64,000 nucleotides of DNA, taken from NCBI GenBank assembly GCA_018857735.1, contig JABMCL010002966.1:248501-312500 (forward strand), read 5' to 3'. The notes beneath the pieces were generated by a model. That model was not told the origin of the DNA, did not search any database, and saw only the letters and a list, made by a program, of their open reading frames with translations. A program made the translations under genes and the position numbers. This document shows, one piece after another, positions 38,601 to 50,080 of this stretch. Position 1 is the stretch's first letter, and each line of letters starts with the position of its first letter. Source of the stretch: Alviniconcha marisindica. Lineage: Eukaryota; Mollusca; Gastropoda; Provannidae.

Positions 38601-41600
38601 AGTTTGTAACTGGATTTTAGTATCCTGTCAGCTGTACAGGGTCACCTCAGGACACTGATAATAACAGTAAGTAAATTGGTGTTTTACACCCAGTCAACCA
38701 GTGCGGTTATATCAGGGCGATACTGATAATAAGAATGAGAGCAAAAATAATAACGATGTAAATACACAACTGCGGCTTGATATGACTGTTTCTGCCACAA
38801 ACAGAGCTGAGTGATGTTAACTGGTACATTAGCAGCTAATAAAGTGATGTGGTGTTGGCAGGTTCCTAAAGAGAAACAGCTGATAAAATGATGTGGTGTT
38901 GGTAGGTTCCTAAAGAGAAACAGCTGACAAAATGATGTGGTGTTGGCAGGTGCCTAAAGAGAAACAGCTGACAAAATGATGTGTTGGCAGGTTCCTAAAG
39001 AGAAACAGCTGACAAAGTGGGAACAGTATGCCAAGCTGAAAGGCATCCAGAAGAAGAAGAAGGGCCGGATGGTGTGGGACAATGAGTCTCAGGTACAGTA
39101 ATGTTTTTTGTTTTTGTTTTTTGTTGTTGTAAGTTTTTCATGAACCTTTTCCTTACCCTTAGATCATCGTATTATATCCTTGACAAAGTGCTTTCCTTCT
39201 GCTTTTAGAATGCTGGATACATTCCTGCTTCAGTTCTAGCTCCTCACAGTTGTTACATAAAGTGAAGTTCTCAAATTATCCAAAACCACCATTTTTGGTC
39301 AACCTTCTTCTTGAGGGTCAACACACAAGGGAGTTAATTAGTGCTTGAAAGACATCACACAAACACAGCAATGAGGACCTAAGTCACCTACAGTAACTCA
39401 CCTGGCTTGCGAGTAAATGCAAGGTACATAAACTCCACCAGAGGTACATCCTTCTCTTGACGGTGTTCTTTGAAGGAAACGGCATCAGAGTGACATTGTT
39501 GGCAGTGAAAGGGTTCATCGTTTGCAGGGACTCTGGGTCACCTTATCTGGGTAAGGCTACAGCTGAGCGACAAGAGTCACCTCTGCTTAGTCCTGCCAGT
39601 ACAATACTTAGAGCGCCAGCCTGTAAAGTGTGGTGTTCACAGGTTGTACGAGGCAGTTTTTCTCCTCTTGTTACCAACTCCTGCAGCATGAAGAGCAGTG
39701 TGGAACTGTTGAGCTTCGCCCAGCCCCAGCCTGGCATAACTATAGTTGTCCCTCACTCACAAGTTTCCTGATTCACTCTGCCGTGCTACAAATGTGCATG
39801 GCCCCCAAAACAAGTGTAAAAAGCAGGGTTCAGTCAGAGTTGTTGTTTTCCACGTGAGTTGTCTCAGTGTGCATGTAGTTTATATTTGAATTTTGTCCAG
39901 CATGCTGAGCTTTGTTTTTATGTCAGAGGTTCGTGCTTTATAAATGTTTCATTATTATCATTAGTTGGTATGTAGATAACCATATGGGACAGGTGTTGAG
40001 TGATAGGAGGTCCGTTGTACTCAAAACAACAAGCCCTCTCAAGTGGCCAAATATCTCTTTTAAGACCACTTTCCGTTCATAATTATTTCCATGTTAATGA
40101 ACCCTGACTGACCACATCTCTGTTATAATATTAAGGCCATCATTACTCGGTTTTAGGGTGCTCTTGGGGGTACCACTGTGATTATCATTTATAATGCAAA
40201 TTTGTTTCTAAATGTGTCTTCAGCAATACAGGCCGCGGTGGGGATACAAAAGCAAAGACGAGACAAAGTCATGGCTTCTGGAAGTTCCTGGAAATGCTGG
40301 TAAGGCCTGCATATCAGGTATTTGTTGAAAAGCTCTGAATCTCCTCAAAAAGAAGAAGAAAAAAAGGGTTTCCTCTTGAACTGTTAATTTACATTGACAG
40401 GTGTTTTTTGTTTTTGTTCCACAAAGTTGAAACAGGCTGTAAAAGCAGAAACTTCAGTCCCGTGTTTTTTGTTGCTACACAAAATTTGTGTTGTTTCACT
40501 TTTTTGTCACCTTCTCACTGTTTTTTGTGAGCCTGTTTTTTTGTTGGTTTTATTTACGTGTCATATCCAGCTTATCTGAGCTCAGTTCACTTCAAGTAAA
40601 GCTGATCTTGTTTGCACACCAGGAAAGCTTGTTTAACTAAAAAGCCAGGCACAACACTGACGAGGGTTTGTGTGCCTGGTGCAGCAAAGGATTTTTCTCC
40701 TGGCTTTTTCTTTGAATGAATAGACCAAACACAATTCCATGAGGACAAGGTTTGATAAAGTGTGTGTGTCAGTTTGTGTGTGTGTGTGTCAGTTTGTGTG
40801 TGTGCACGCTTACTGAAGTGTTCACACCTTATGCTGCAGACCCTATGGAGGACCAGTTTGAGAAGAAGAAGAAAGAGAAACGAGAGCGAGTAGCCAAGAA
40901 TGAACTGCAGCGACTGCGTAACATTGCCCGCACAACCAAGTCGAAGGGTAAGTTGCATGGAAATTTTAGATATATATAATTTTATATATTAAATTTAATC
41001 ATTTTTACATGCAGCTATTCTGTCTTACTTGAGTAGCACTCTACTCACATTCTGAACAACTACAGGTGCATGACAAAGACTGCTGGCACAGCTAGCCTGG
41101 TTCAACTAGATGCTCAGGCAGGGTTCCCAGGGTCCTTACAGGTGCTTGCAAGTACTTACAAACTGAATTTGCCAAGTAAGGCCTTACAAGTCCTTTTATT
41201 TGCATCACGGTCCTTACAAGTCACAAGATTACACGATAACTTCCAGGTCAGCCATTTGGTTGCAAAATTTGAACTGTACAAGAACCTGAGCTAACAGCAA
41301 AGATGCCGAGAAAATGTTCATGCCAAGACCGCTGGCTAAAGGACAGTGCTACCAGGAGTGGGTTCTAAAAGATAAGCTGGACAAACACTACGCTCAATGC
41401 ATGGCATGCAAAATTCAGCTCATTTTTGTGTGTTCCTTACTGTTGTGATGGTCCTTACAAAATCTTATATTGGTCCTTATAAGGTCCTTATTTGGCTCTA
41501 GTCCAAGTCCCTGGGAACCATGTCAGGAAACAGGAAGTGAGGTCAACAAACTGTGAGATATAAGAACCAGGAAGTATGTCAACAGCTGTGGTGCAGACTG

Positions 41601-44240
41601 ATGGTTCAGGTCTCTGTGTGTTGCACAGTGCCTGGTGTGGGCCTGACTCCCACGGCGACACCATCCAAGGACCAGCTGGGCAAGGCGCTGGCCGTCACGC
41701 ACAAGTCCACAGCGTCCTTGGGCAAGTTCATGGACACCTTGCCGAAAGAGAAGCTCAAAGGATTGGGCAAGAAGAGGAAGGTGAGCATGCGCACAGGTCA
41801 AGGTTGCAGGAAAGGTCCAGTTCCGTTCAAGGTGGTATCTATGTACTCAGGAAAGCCCATATGTGCTACATCCCATCCCACAGAAGTTGCCTTTAAATCA
41901 GTGTCAGCCACTCGAGACAGGAAAGGGACATTAGCTGGTTATATTTGTTGCGTTGAGGAAAGGGACATTAGCTGGTTATATTTGTTGTGTTCAGGAAAGG
42001 GACATTAGCTGGTTATATTTGTTGCATTCAGGAAAGGGACATTAGCTGGATATATTTGTTGCGTTGAGGAAAGGGACATTAGCTGGTTATATTTGTTGCG
42101 TTCAGGAAAGGGACATTAGCTGGTTATATTTGTTGCATTCAGGAAAGGGACATTAGCTGGATATATTTGTTGTGTTGAGGAAAGGGACATTAGCTGGTTA
42201 TATTTGTTGTGTTCAGGAAAGGGACATTAGCTGGTTATATTTGTTGCATTCAGGAAAGGGACATTAGCTGGTTATATATTTGTTGCATTCAGGAAAGGGA
42301 CATTAGCTGGATATATTTGTTGCATTGAGGAAAGGGACATTAGCTGGTTATATTTGTTGTGTTCAGGAAAGGGACATTAGCTGGTTATATTTGTTGCATT
42401 CAGGAAAGGGACATCAGCTGGTTATATTTGTTGCATTCAGGAAAGGGACATTAGTTGGATATATTTGTTGCGTTGAGGAAAGGGACATTAGCTGGTTATA
42501 TTTGTTGTGTTCAGGAAAGGGACATTAGCTGGTTGTATTTGTTGCATTCAGGAAAGGGACATCAGCTGGTTATATTTGTTGCATTCAGGAAAGGGACATT
42601 AGTTGGATATATTTGTTGCGTTGAGGAAAGGGACATTAGCTGGTAAAATTTGTTGTGTTCAGGAAAAGGACATTAGCTGGTTATATTTGTTGCATTCAGG
42701 AAAAGGGACATCAGCTGGTTATATTTGTTGCGTTCCTGTCCATCATACTTCTTTGTGATGAAGTTGCTACGAGAGGGGTCATTATGAAATGCCCTGTCTG
42801 TCAGTCCATCATCTTCCTCCCCATCCACCCAGCTTTCTGTGGTCTCTTTGTTTTTTTGAGCTGCTTCACCAAACTGTGCATACTGATGTGTTGACATCAG
42901 GTGAAATGTTTGTCTAGTGTGAGTGAAAGTTTGAGTCTTTGCTGTCTGTTGGTCCCATGATTACTGAACCGCTCAGGTCCTTGAGACCAATTTACAAGGG
43001 TTGTTGGTTATTTCTGAATAAAACATAAGAGCATAATAATAACAGATTATTTATTATCATGACGCCCCATCTCTTGGGGGCTTACAAGGGCCTACAGATG
43101 TGTGCATTCATCACATACACAGACACACACACATACATGCATCCACCCACTGGCACAGGATTGATGGAAATAGATCTGCATGCATGCGCACACACAGACA
43201 CACGCGCACACACAGACTCACACATGTACACACACACACACAGGTTGTAGAGTTTATGAGTTTATGTTGGCATAGTCAAGTCACAGCAGAGATAGATTAT
43301 TTATTTTTAGGTCTTTCATAAATGTTGGTGAGGTGTTTTATTTACTTTGGTCATTGGTACATGGGGTGTCTTTTGAGTGCTACTTACTTCCCTTTATTTT
43401 TGGTCATTGCTAGCTTAGGAATACTTTTCTATTCGTTTTGCAGTTTGTTCATTTTGGATTTTTTAAAAATCATGGCATAATGACTTTGTGTTCAGTTTGA
43501 AAGCAACGACACCGACGACAGGGAAAAGCAGAAGAAAATCCTGAAGAGGATCACAGATGCTGCACCAGTCTTGGACGTCACCAGAGCTGCCAACGCCGCA
43601 CAGCACAGCGAAGAGAGACAAAGGTTGGAATCCTTTATTTTTTTAATGCTTCATTCATCCCTTGCAGGAGATTACCTGAGTAAGGCTACAGCAGCAGCAA
43701 GAGCAGCGCTACCCATTCTGATTCTGATTAGTGTGTGTACTATTTTCATGTGTCCAAACAATGGTATGGCTGCCAGTGTTTGGGATTTTTAATGTGCACA
43801 GATGTTAATGCATGCAATAACACCCGATTGCACACTTGGGTTGTACAGACACAGAGACATTGTATAATTCATGTGTATTGTCACTTACTGCTTTGGGGAA
43901 TTTGTGTTGAAAAACTAACCTTAAATATTTATTATGCAATGTAGCACACCCTTCGGCAACTGCTACAGAGCCTTCAGTGCCATGAACTACTGCACGGAAA
44001 GACTTGGCTAAATGTTGACATCGGTCCTGTCATTCTCAAGCCGTGGTCACCTGTTCTTTGCGCCCTTTCAGGTCCGAGTCCAAGAAGAGAGGGGATGGAG
44101 AGAGGAAGAAAAAGGCAGGCAGCAAAGGCAAAGGCAAGGGCGGCAAGAAATCGTTCAGCGGCAAAGGCAAAAAGTCTTTTGGTGGCAAGAGCAAGAAAGG
44201 TGGGGGCGGAAAAGGTGGCAAAAAAGGGCGGCAGAAGTAA
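35668..44240 (+). CDS. RRS1: Ribosome biogenesis regulatory protein RRS1
   Basis: RRS1 is a nucleolar 60S assembly factor; with RPF2 it brings the 5S RNP into pre-ribosomes. Exons: 35668-35834, 36806-36878, 37444-37482, 38513-38551, 38991-39092, 40224-40299, 40840-40947, 41629-41780, 43496-43623, 44072-44240. The phases join to give 350 residues (human 365). Family blocks in order: LEIDPGNLLACD, LARDNTQLLINNL, KLPEPKTRLPREK, LTKWEQYAKLKGI, MVWDNESQQYRPRWGYK, WLLEVPGNADPMEDQF, KRERVAKNELQRLRNIAR, KDQLGKALAVTHKSTASLGKF, LPKEKLKGLGKKRKF, LDVTRAANA, and a Lys/Gly-rich basic tail suited to nucleolar retention. Human RRS1 is, from memory, a single-exon gene, so the ten exons here are a contrast. 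Introns carry decoy acceptors (exon 5), a hAT-like remnant (intron 7) and a 37-bp satellite (intron 8). Confidence is high. Confidence 0.95.
36196..36220 (+). repeat. Poly-G tract
   Basis: About 24 consecutive G bases in RRS1 intron 1. Similar tracts of 12-22 G or C occur at about 5211-5227, 7691-7710, 15352-15369, 21580-21597, 22299-22313, 37793-37810, 45668-45687, 47126-47143, 47465-47487, 47874-47888, 62726-62737 and 63217-63236. Confidence 0.9.
37309..37409 (+). repeat. Two copies of about 50 bp, RRS1 intron 2
   Basis: GTTTGCATGTATAGAAGTAT with the following ATAATTTATTAAT-type stretch occurs twice, about 50 bases apart, close to the exon 3 acceptor. A three-copy repeat around CACAAAATGTAACTCACAAC follows in intron 3 at about 37590-37745. 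Confidence 0.8.
38360..38452 (+). mobile_element. Fold-back MITE fragment, copy 2
   Basis: AATAAATAGCATTCTTTTTAAC followed by CTTTTTTGTGTTTG matches the right arms of the copies at 22404-22440 and 45501-45535. The left arm is not clear. It lies in RRS1 intron 3, just upstream of the exon 4 acceptor. Confidence 0.45.
38667..38715 (+). repeat. SINE-like dispersed core, copy 2
   Basis: TAAATTGGTGTTTTACACCC then AGTCAACCAGTGCGGTTATA, as in the inverted copy at 49226-49285 and, for the first half, at 2171. RRS1 intron 4. Confidence 0.55.
38833..38990 (+). repeat. Tandem copies of the RRS1 exon 5 acceptor
   Basis: A unit of 41-44 bases containing GTGTTGGCAG then TTCCTAAAGAGAAACAGCTG is repeated so that potential acceptor AGs fall at 38860-38861, 38904-38905, 38948-38949 and 38989-38990. 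Only the last continues as AAG TGG GAA into the RRS1 frame. In the first three the same phase reads AAA TGA, an in-frame stop. One further partial unit (GCTAATAAAGTGATGTG) precedes the first. Confidence 0.9.
39268..39455 (+). repeat. Dispersed repeat, single copy
   Basis: ACACACAAGGGAGTTAATTA, GTGCTTGAAAGACAT, GTAACTCACCTGGC and GGTACATAAACTCCACCA are the complements, in order, of segments in the tandem array at 27225-27705. Fragments also occur at 62528-62560 and 63727-63760. RRS1 intron 5. Confidence 0.65.
41119..41520 (+). mobile_element. hAT-like transposon remnant with inverted ends
   Basis: The left end CAGGGTTCCCAGGG and the right end CCCTGGGAACCA pair as terminal inverted repeats with one mismatch over 12-14 bases. 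Flanks TGCTCAGG and TGTCAGG look like a decayed 8-bp target duplication, as hAT elements make. Inside, after CCTTACAAGT-type subterminal repeats, codons from 41300 read CSCQDRWLKD and then, after a frameshift, EWVLKDKLDKHYAQCMACKI. This resembles the zinc-finger start of hAT-derived proteins of the ZBED/C17orf113 type. With frameshift and internal loss it cannot be functional. It lies in RRS1 intron 7. Confidence 0.6.
41922..42735 (+). repeat. 37-bp minisatellite, RRS1 intron 8
   Basis: About 22 copies of a 37-bp unit containing GAAAGGGACATTAGCTGG and TATATTTGTTG, with two subtypes ending GTTGAG or ATTCAG/GTTCAG. The subtypes alternate in a pattern of about 111 bases, suggesting higher-order duplication. 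Many units end in TTCAG, which resembles a 3' splice site. Confidence 0.95.
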
Positions 44241-44312
44241 TGAGACTTGTCTTTGTGTGTGTATATATATAAAACCCAGAAAATGTTCCTGGTCATTCAG
44301 AGTGTTTTCTAC

Positions 44313-44315
<3 letters not shown>

Positions 44316-44361
<46 letters not shown>
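44316..44361 (+). repeat. (GT)n microsatellite, RRS1 3' UTR
   Basis: About 46 bases of GT lie 75 bases behind the RRS1 stop and before the candidate poly(A) signal, so the transcript probably carries a long GU repeat. Confidence 0.9.
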
Positions 44362-44365
<4 letters not shown>

Positions 44366-44392
44366 GCCTGTATGGATTTTACATATATGACA

Positions 44393-44398
44393 ATTAAA
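44393..44398 (+). terminator. Candidate RRS1 poly(A) signal (ATTAAA)
   Basis: The common variant ATTAAA lies about 150 bases behind the RRS1 stop codon. No AATAAA occurs closer. Position is the only support. Confidence 0.4.
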
Positions 44399-45227
44399 CA
44401 TTCAAGCATATTTTACATCTCACCACAGAAGTTAAGACAAAAACTGACATGGAAACAACAAACTGCATTTATTTTCACATTTGAAGAGAGAAAAATTCAA
44501 TCCGGCCAAATGTCAGGTGAAAAAATAGGAAAGAGCACACAGGTTTTTAGAAAGTACAGTTCACACAATGAAAACTTAAGATTATCCTAATGCTGCTTGT
44601 GGGGTGATCAGCATTAGGTGTCGCAGTGCTTTTTTCACAAGCATCAAATTTAACCACAAGTTAACTCAAAAGCTGGCCAAGAGTGTCTGGCCTTACCTTC
44701 AATGAGAGTGTGTGTGTGTGGATTAGACATACACGTCAAAAGATCAAACCTGCCTTCTTGAAATGCACACCATTTTGTTATGTCAGTGTTACACTGACCG
44801 CTCGAAACGAACCCCCTCTTCTGTGATGAAAAGAGAGAACCTCCCAAAGCAAATGTTCTTCCTTATAAAATTAGAAGACAGCGCTATGCAACACAGACTC
44901 CAAGGGCTGGTTGGACAACGCTGCACATTCACACATGATTTTCAGTAATCACTGTCAAACAATGCATGGACTGCAAAGCACTTGAGTGCACAATGTGGAC
45001 AAGGTGTATTTCATTCAAATTTGTTGAGTCTAGACCAGGGTTAGACAGTGGATGTATGGGTGTCTTTTTTTTCAACACGAGCTGGATTCAAATGAATTGC
45101 TATTGACCCTAACCTCATGGAAAAAGTGTTTACCCCTGTGGGTTCTTTTTGTCTGCCTTTTTAGTGTGTGTGTCTGTGTGTGAACATGAATGGAATATTT
45201 TGACATAATCGGTTTCATAAAAAGATC

Positions 45228-45547
45228 TGAAACAAGGATGACTGCTAGCATTGTGAAGCAAGATCCAAACACATAAAGGGTTAAAAGGAGTGTTAATTTA
45301 TCAATACCAGATGTGCAATTTTTTCAGGGTTAGCCCCTTTTTTAAGTGAAAAATGAAAATGTACTTATCCAGATATAAACAGTGAAAAATGAAAATTGTA
45401 CTTATCTGGTAAGTACGTTTTCATTTTTCACCACTTGACTTGTTTTGTTGATTGAAAAGGTGCTTAGCTCGAATGTTTGCATGTTTTGCATTGTCATATC
45501 AAATTAGCATTTCTTTTAACCTTTTATGTGTTTAGATCCAGTTTCAC
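45228..45547. mobile_element. Fold-back MITE, copy 3 (most complete)
   Basis: The left arm has AAGCAAGATCCAAACACATA and AAGGGTTAAAAGG. The right arm (45501-45547) reads AGCATTTCTTTTAACC, CTTTTATGTGTTTAGATCC. Each is close to the complement of the other. A second, inner pair is GTGAAAAATGAAAATGTAC (45343) against GTACGTTTTCATTTTTCAC (45413). The element is about 320 bases, has no coding capacity, and shares arms with the copies at 22328, 38360 and 63111. Confidence 0.65.
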
Positions 45548-46329
45548 AACAGTTCATTCCATATTCTGTCTGCGTATGTCTGACAGGACTAAATGTAGAT
45601 ATTGCAAAAGATTAGTAATGCATTCCCAGCTCTTTTTTTTTCCTTTTTTTTCCTATTTGGTAGTTTGGGGGGGGGGGGGGGGGGGGAGTGTTGCTCAAAC
45701 ATTTTGGGGTGGGCGGTGGGGTGGGGGGTAGTTGCTCAAAATGTGTTTTCTTTCCTCTGCACAAGTACCTTTGTAGCTAATCACCGAACAACTCACATCA
45801 CTTCACATGTGCATGATTGAGCTTACAAAAAATATTCCTTGTGCATTCATACTTGACACTTGATGAAACAAACTCCTTGTACTTTGCATTAACAAATCAG
45901 TGTAGTGCTGTTGTATATTTACAGTTGAAAAATTATAGTAAGTTGCACAGTTATAGTACCACTTGTCTCATGAATTCAAAGAAATGTGTTCCTTTTAGAG
46001 AAAAGGACATCAAAGTAAAATAACACGTGTATTAATTGCACATAAAAAAAAATCAAATCAGAAAATTGCACATTAAAACTATCTAAGAATGATCACTCAA
46101 AATGAAAAAGAAAATTGAACAAGAACAAAAAAATATTCTCTCGTTCCAGCAAAGTCAAAATGAACACCTTTTCCAGCAGGTAACTAACACTGGTTCATTT
46201 TCCTCATGTTTTCTGTGTTAAGACTTTGCACCCTATTTGCTACTCATTCACAGAGTATACATATATATATCTCTCTCTTTCTTTCTCTCACACACACAAA
46301 CATCTTACTGGGGGACTCAAGCACGTAGA

Positions 46330-46720
46330 AAGTGTGCACATTTTTCCATCTGCAGATTTCATTTGGATGTTCCATCAAAATTTATACAAAAGAAGTTTGT
46401 TTGTTTTGGTTTTTAAATGTGAGCTCCCCAGGGTGCAGCCATGTTGGTTTGCTCTTCACCAATGAAGAGCAGAGAAAGGTACGCTGATGATGTAATAGAC
46501 ACTTGTGTCACTCGGCCAACTTTTTTTGATTTGTTTTAAATGTGAGCTCCCCAGGGTGCAGCCATGTTGGTTTGCTCTTCACCAATGAAGAACAGAGAAA
46601 GGTACGCTGATGATGTAATAGACACTTGTGTCACTCAGCCAACTCCGTTCATCACGTCACTGATCAAAGATGCTGATTGCCAGACACAAAATGGCAGTGT
46701 CTGGTTGCAACAGTCAGTTG
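46330..46720 (+). mobile_element. Relative of the TTAA element, with internal duplication
   Basis: The sequence is homologous to 56040-56300: AAAAGAAGT, CAGCCATGTTGG, TTGCTCTTC, ATGAAGAGCAG and GAAAGGT appear in the same order. A segment of about 123 bases is tandemly duplicated (TTTAAATGTGAGCTCCCCAG at 46412 and 46535). Terminal repeats are no longer recognisable. Confidence 0.5.
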
Positions 46721-48086
46721 TTTTTTATTTTTATTTAAAGTTTTTTTTTAACTAGACCATAAATCAGCGAAAGCTTTTGCAAGTCTTTTAAACACTTTTT
46801 CTCTATTCTTATTCTTATTGACAAGGCTCATGCTGTTTTTTTCACGTGGGTTGCCGTTCAAACAGTCAAATGAAAATTTACGGCACATTCCAGAGAAAAA
46901 TACACACAGAAAATAATGATCAACTGTTGTCATGAAGTGTTAGTTAAATATATTCATTTCAGAGTGAGAAACCTGAAACAAATTGATTTTTGTGTTATCA
47001 GTATTCAGTACTATTGCACACACACACAAACAAAGAACAAAGGAAAGAGGACATCACACAATTATGTATACATCACAGGTGGAGAAGTATGCTTCAAAAA
47101 AGTGGCCATTGGATGAAAGTGGGGTGGGGGGGGGGGGGGGGGGTATGACAAACAATCTGTACATATCACAGTTGGCCCAGGCTTTCAATGGATGTCCTCC
47201 CAGTTTGTGTTTACAGTAAACTGAATGTGTATTCATGATGATGCGCAGGGACCTGGGAGATTTCTGAATATTTTGTGTCATTGCAATCTTGCGCTTGATT
47301 TGAGAGAATATGCATTCTCTGGAGGCGAAAATTTCAGAACTAATAAAATGACCATGACCCACATCAGCAACTCGGCTAAAACTCAAAACAAGCAACTGAC
47401 CAGCATCTGAAATCTGTTGCAGTCCCACTGGTGTTTTACACATATAAAAACTGCAGCTAGCTTTGGGGGGGGGGGGGGGGGGGGGGGAGATTCAGAACAT
47501 AATTTTCAGCTGGGTGGTTATCTCAAACTAAGCGGTTTGAAAACTGACTGATTGTTTTTAATTCTATGTACATGTAATCTCATAAAAGTTGACATCTTCA
47601 TCTGCTGATTTGGCACACACACACACACATATACATCTATATATACACATTCTTGCTTTTCTGATTTGGCACACATGCACAAGCAAGCATAAGTAAACTG
47701 TACAGGCACAAAATTTTCATGAAATTTGCACAGCACATTGTGTACGATGTGGTTCAGGTGTTTTGTAGCATCGAACACTCAAAAATGCTGACAGGGGCAC
47801 TATCCCATACAACTATGCAAACACAAAAAGCAGCCCCAAACTGGGTCATTGGGAGAAAAACACAAAAAAAGAAGGGGGGGGGGGGGGGCAGAGAATAGAC
47901 CAACAGACTGAAAAAACAGTAGCAGTTTTTGTTCTTTCATCAGGAAAAATAATGGCCTCAGCCAGTGTTCTGCATCAATGAAGCATTCAATGTACAACAA
48001 AACAAATCCAAAAAGGAAAGGTATCATCACAGGTACATGTGTTTTTTGCTGCTGACATCTTCACTGGCTGATCAGTGATTATTAGG

Positions 48087-48645
48087 GGAGGGTGGGGGTG
48101 TAGAGAGACAGGGAGAGGGGGGTGTAGAGAGACAGGGAGAGTGGGGTGTAGAGAGACAGGGAGAGTGGGGTGTAGAGAGACTGGGAGAGGGGGGTGTAGA
48201 GAGACTGGGAGAGTGGGGATGTAGAGAGACAGGGAGAGTGGGGTGTAGAGAGACAGGGAGAGTGGGGTGTAGAGAGACTGGGAGAGTAGGGTGTAGAGAG
48301 AGCAGGGTGTAGAGAGACTGGGAGAGTTGGATGTAGAGAGACTGGGAGAGTGGGGTGTAGAGAGACCGGGAGAGTGGGGATGTTGGGAGAGTGGGGTGTA
48401 GAGAGACTGGGAGAGTGGAGTGTAGAGAGGTTGGGAGAGTGGGGTGTAGAGAGGCTGGGAGAGTGGGGTGTAGAGAGACTGGGAGAATGGGGTGTAGAGA
48501 GACTGGGAGAGTGGGGTGTAGAGAGGCTGGGAGAGTGGGGTGTAGAGAGACCGGGAGAGTGGGGATGTAGGGAGACGGGGAGAGTGGGGTGCAGAGACAC
48601 TGGGAGAGTGGGGTGCAGAGAGACTGGGAGAGAGAGGGGTTACGA
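48087..48645 (+). repeat. 25-bp minisatellite
   Basis: About 22 copies of GTGTAGAGAGACTGGGAGAG plus TGGGG, with variants. It is a purine-rich strand over more than 550 bases. Stop-poor composition gives long open frames on both strands that should not be taken for genes. Confidence 0.95.
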
Positions 48646-48716
48646 GACTGTCTGCGTGGATGCAGGGGAGAGTGAGGGACAGAGTGAGATATGTAATGCA
48701 TTATTAGGTCGTGTAC

Positions 48717-48803
48717 TGTACAGTTTCATGTATAGCGCTTTGAGCCTCACACTTATAGTCACAGAGGGATTCAGCGCATTAGAAATGCATTTATTATTAT
48801 TAT
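48717..48803 (+). mobile_element. Retroposon 3' tail with (ATT)n
   Basis: TATAGCGCTTTGAGCCTC, a short spacer, then GCGCATTAGAAATGC and ATTATTATTATT. The layout of a GCGC-paired stem followed by ATT units matches the tails at 34499-34572 and 39925-39960 and the LINE ends at 15702 and 25865. Confidence 0.45.
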
Positions 48804-49225
48804 TCTGACAAGAAAAAGAATCTGCGGCAATGAAGTAGACTGTGAGTGCTGAAGATGCACCTTTTTATGCTGACTCCAACTGCAAGAGTAGGCTCAAATC
48901 TTTTGCAGGAATGTCTAACAGAAAGGGCAAGAAAGAATGTTATTAATAATTAAAACTGAACATGGAGTGTATTACACAAGGACACAGTGTTCCAAAACTA
49001 TACAAAAGAAAGCGTTCTTATCCGCTTGATATACAAAAGAAAATATTCATGCTCAAGTCATTGCACGGACCCATAAATTTTCCAACTAGTGACGTTTATC
49101 AGAAAATAATGTTTTGAGAATTGAGGAAGCAACACACCAAACCAAAATGAGTCCACCAGTTAAATACCTGTACATCATCCTTTTGTTGTTGTTGAGAGGT
49201 CATTTCCAACAAAGCTTTCGCTTGC

Positions 49226-49285
49226 CCTGATATGATATAACCGCACTGGTTGACTGGGCGTAAAACACCAATTTACTTATTTACA
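49226..49285 (-). repeat. SINE-like dispersed core, copy 3 (inverted)
   Basis: TATAACCGCACTGGTTGACT then GGGCGTAAAACACCAATTTA is the complement of the copy at 38667-38715. Confidence 0.55.
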
Positions 49286-49626
49286 AAGTGCGCCGGGTAA
49301 GTGTGGTCAGCTGACAATTAGTGGACTAAGGTTTGATTCTCATTCAGGTCTTTAAAATTACCACCAGTGACATCTGTGGCAGGTCCTTCTTCTTCTTCTT
49401 CTTCTTTCATTTAAGGGCCCACAATCAACATGTCGATTATTATGGTTTTGGGGAGGAAGGAAGAAGTGTCCTCTGTGTCACAAAACACGGAAGTGTCCTC
49501 TGTGTCACAAAAAAACTTGTAAAACACAAATGTCCTTTGCACACTTGGGTTTTACTTCAAAGCGGAAAACCTCTTCATGCCCAAAACTCTCACCCTGTTC
49601 TAGACAATGATGTGATCCTGAGATTA

Positions 49627-50080
49627 ACATAGAATAGTTCCATGCAATGACCCTCTGGGATTAACACAGAAAAGTCCCATGCAATGATCCTCTGGGATTA
49701 ACACAGAAAAGTCCTATGCAATGATCTTCTGAGATTAACACAGAAAAGTCCCATGCAATGATCCTCTGAAATTAACACAGAAAAGTCCTATGCAATGATC
49801 TTCTGAGATTAACATAGAACAGTTCCATGCAATGATCCTCTGAGATTAACACAGAAAAGTCCTATGCAATGATCTTCTGAGATTAACACAGAAAAGTCCC
49901 ATGCAATGATCCTCTGAGATTAACACAGAAAAGTCCTATGCAATGATCTTCTGAGATTAACACAGAAATGTCCTATGCAATGATCTTCTGAGATTAACAC
50001 AGAAATGTCCTATGCAATGATCTTCTGAGATTAACACAGAAAAGTCCTATGCAATGATCTTCTGAGATTAATGTAGACAA
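49627..50080 (+). repeat. 37-bp minisatellite
   Basis: About 12 copies of a 37-bp unit containing GAGATTAACACAGAAAAGTCC and GCAATGATCTTC. Two subtypes (ATCCTCT and ATCTTCT) partly alternate, suggesting a 74-bp higher-order unit. Confidence 0.95.

Noticed and set aside
41553..42008. 151-codon open frame in RRS1
   Set aside because: It is RRS1 exon 8 read through its donor into the intron and the 37-bp repeat; the GTGAGC donor at 41781 and the in-phase exon 9 explain it.
41922..42735. CRISPR-like look of regularly spaced repeats
   Set aside because: Units are contiguous with no unique spacers, and the sequence is animal nuclear DNA.
42757..42888. C/D box-like motifs in RRS1 intron 8
   Set aside because: Spacing is about 130 bases, too long for a typical box C/D RNA, with no terminal stem.
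48072..48701. Open frames of 209, 172 and 152 codons on both strands
   Set aside because: They are translations of a purine-rich 25-bp minisatellite; all frames are low complexity.
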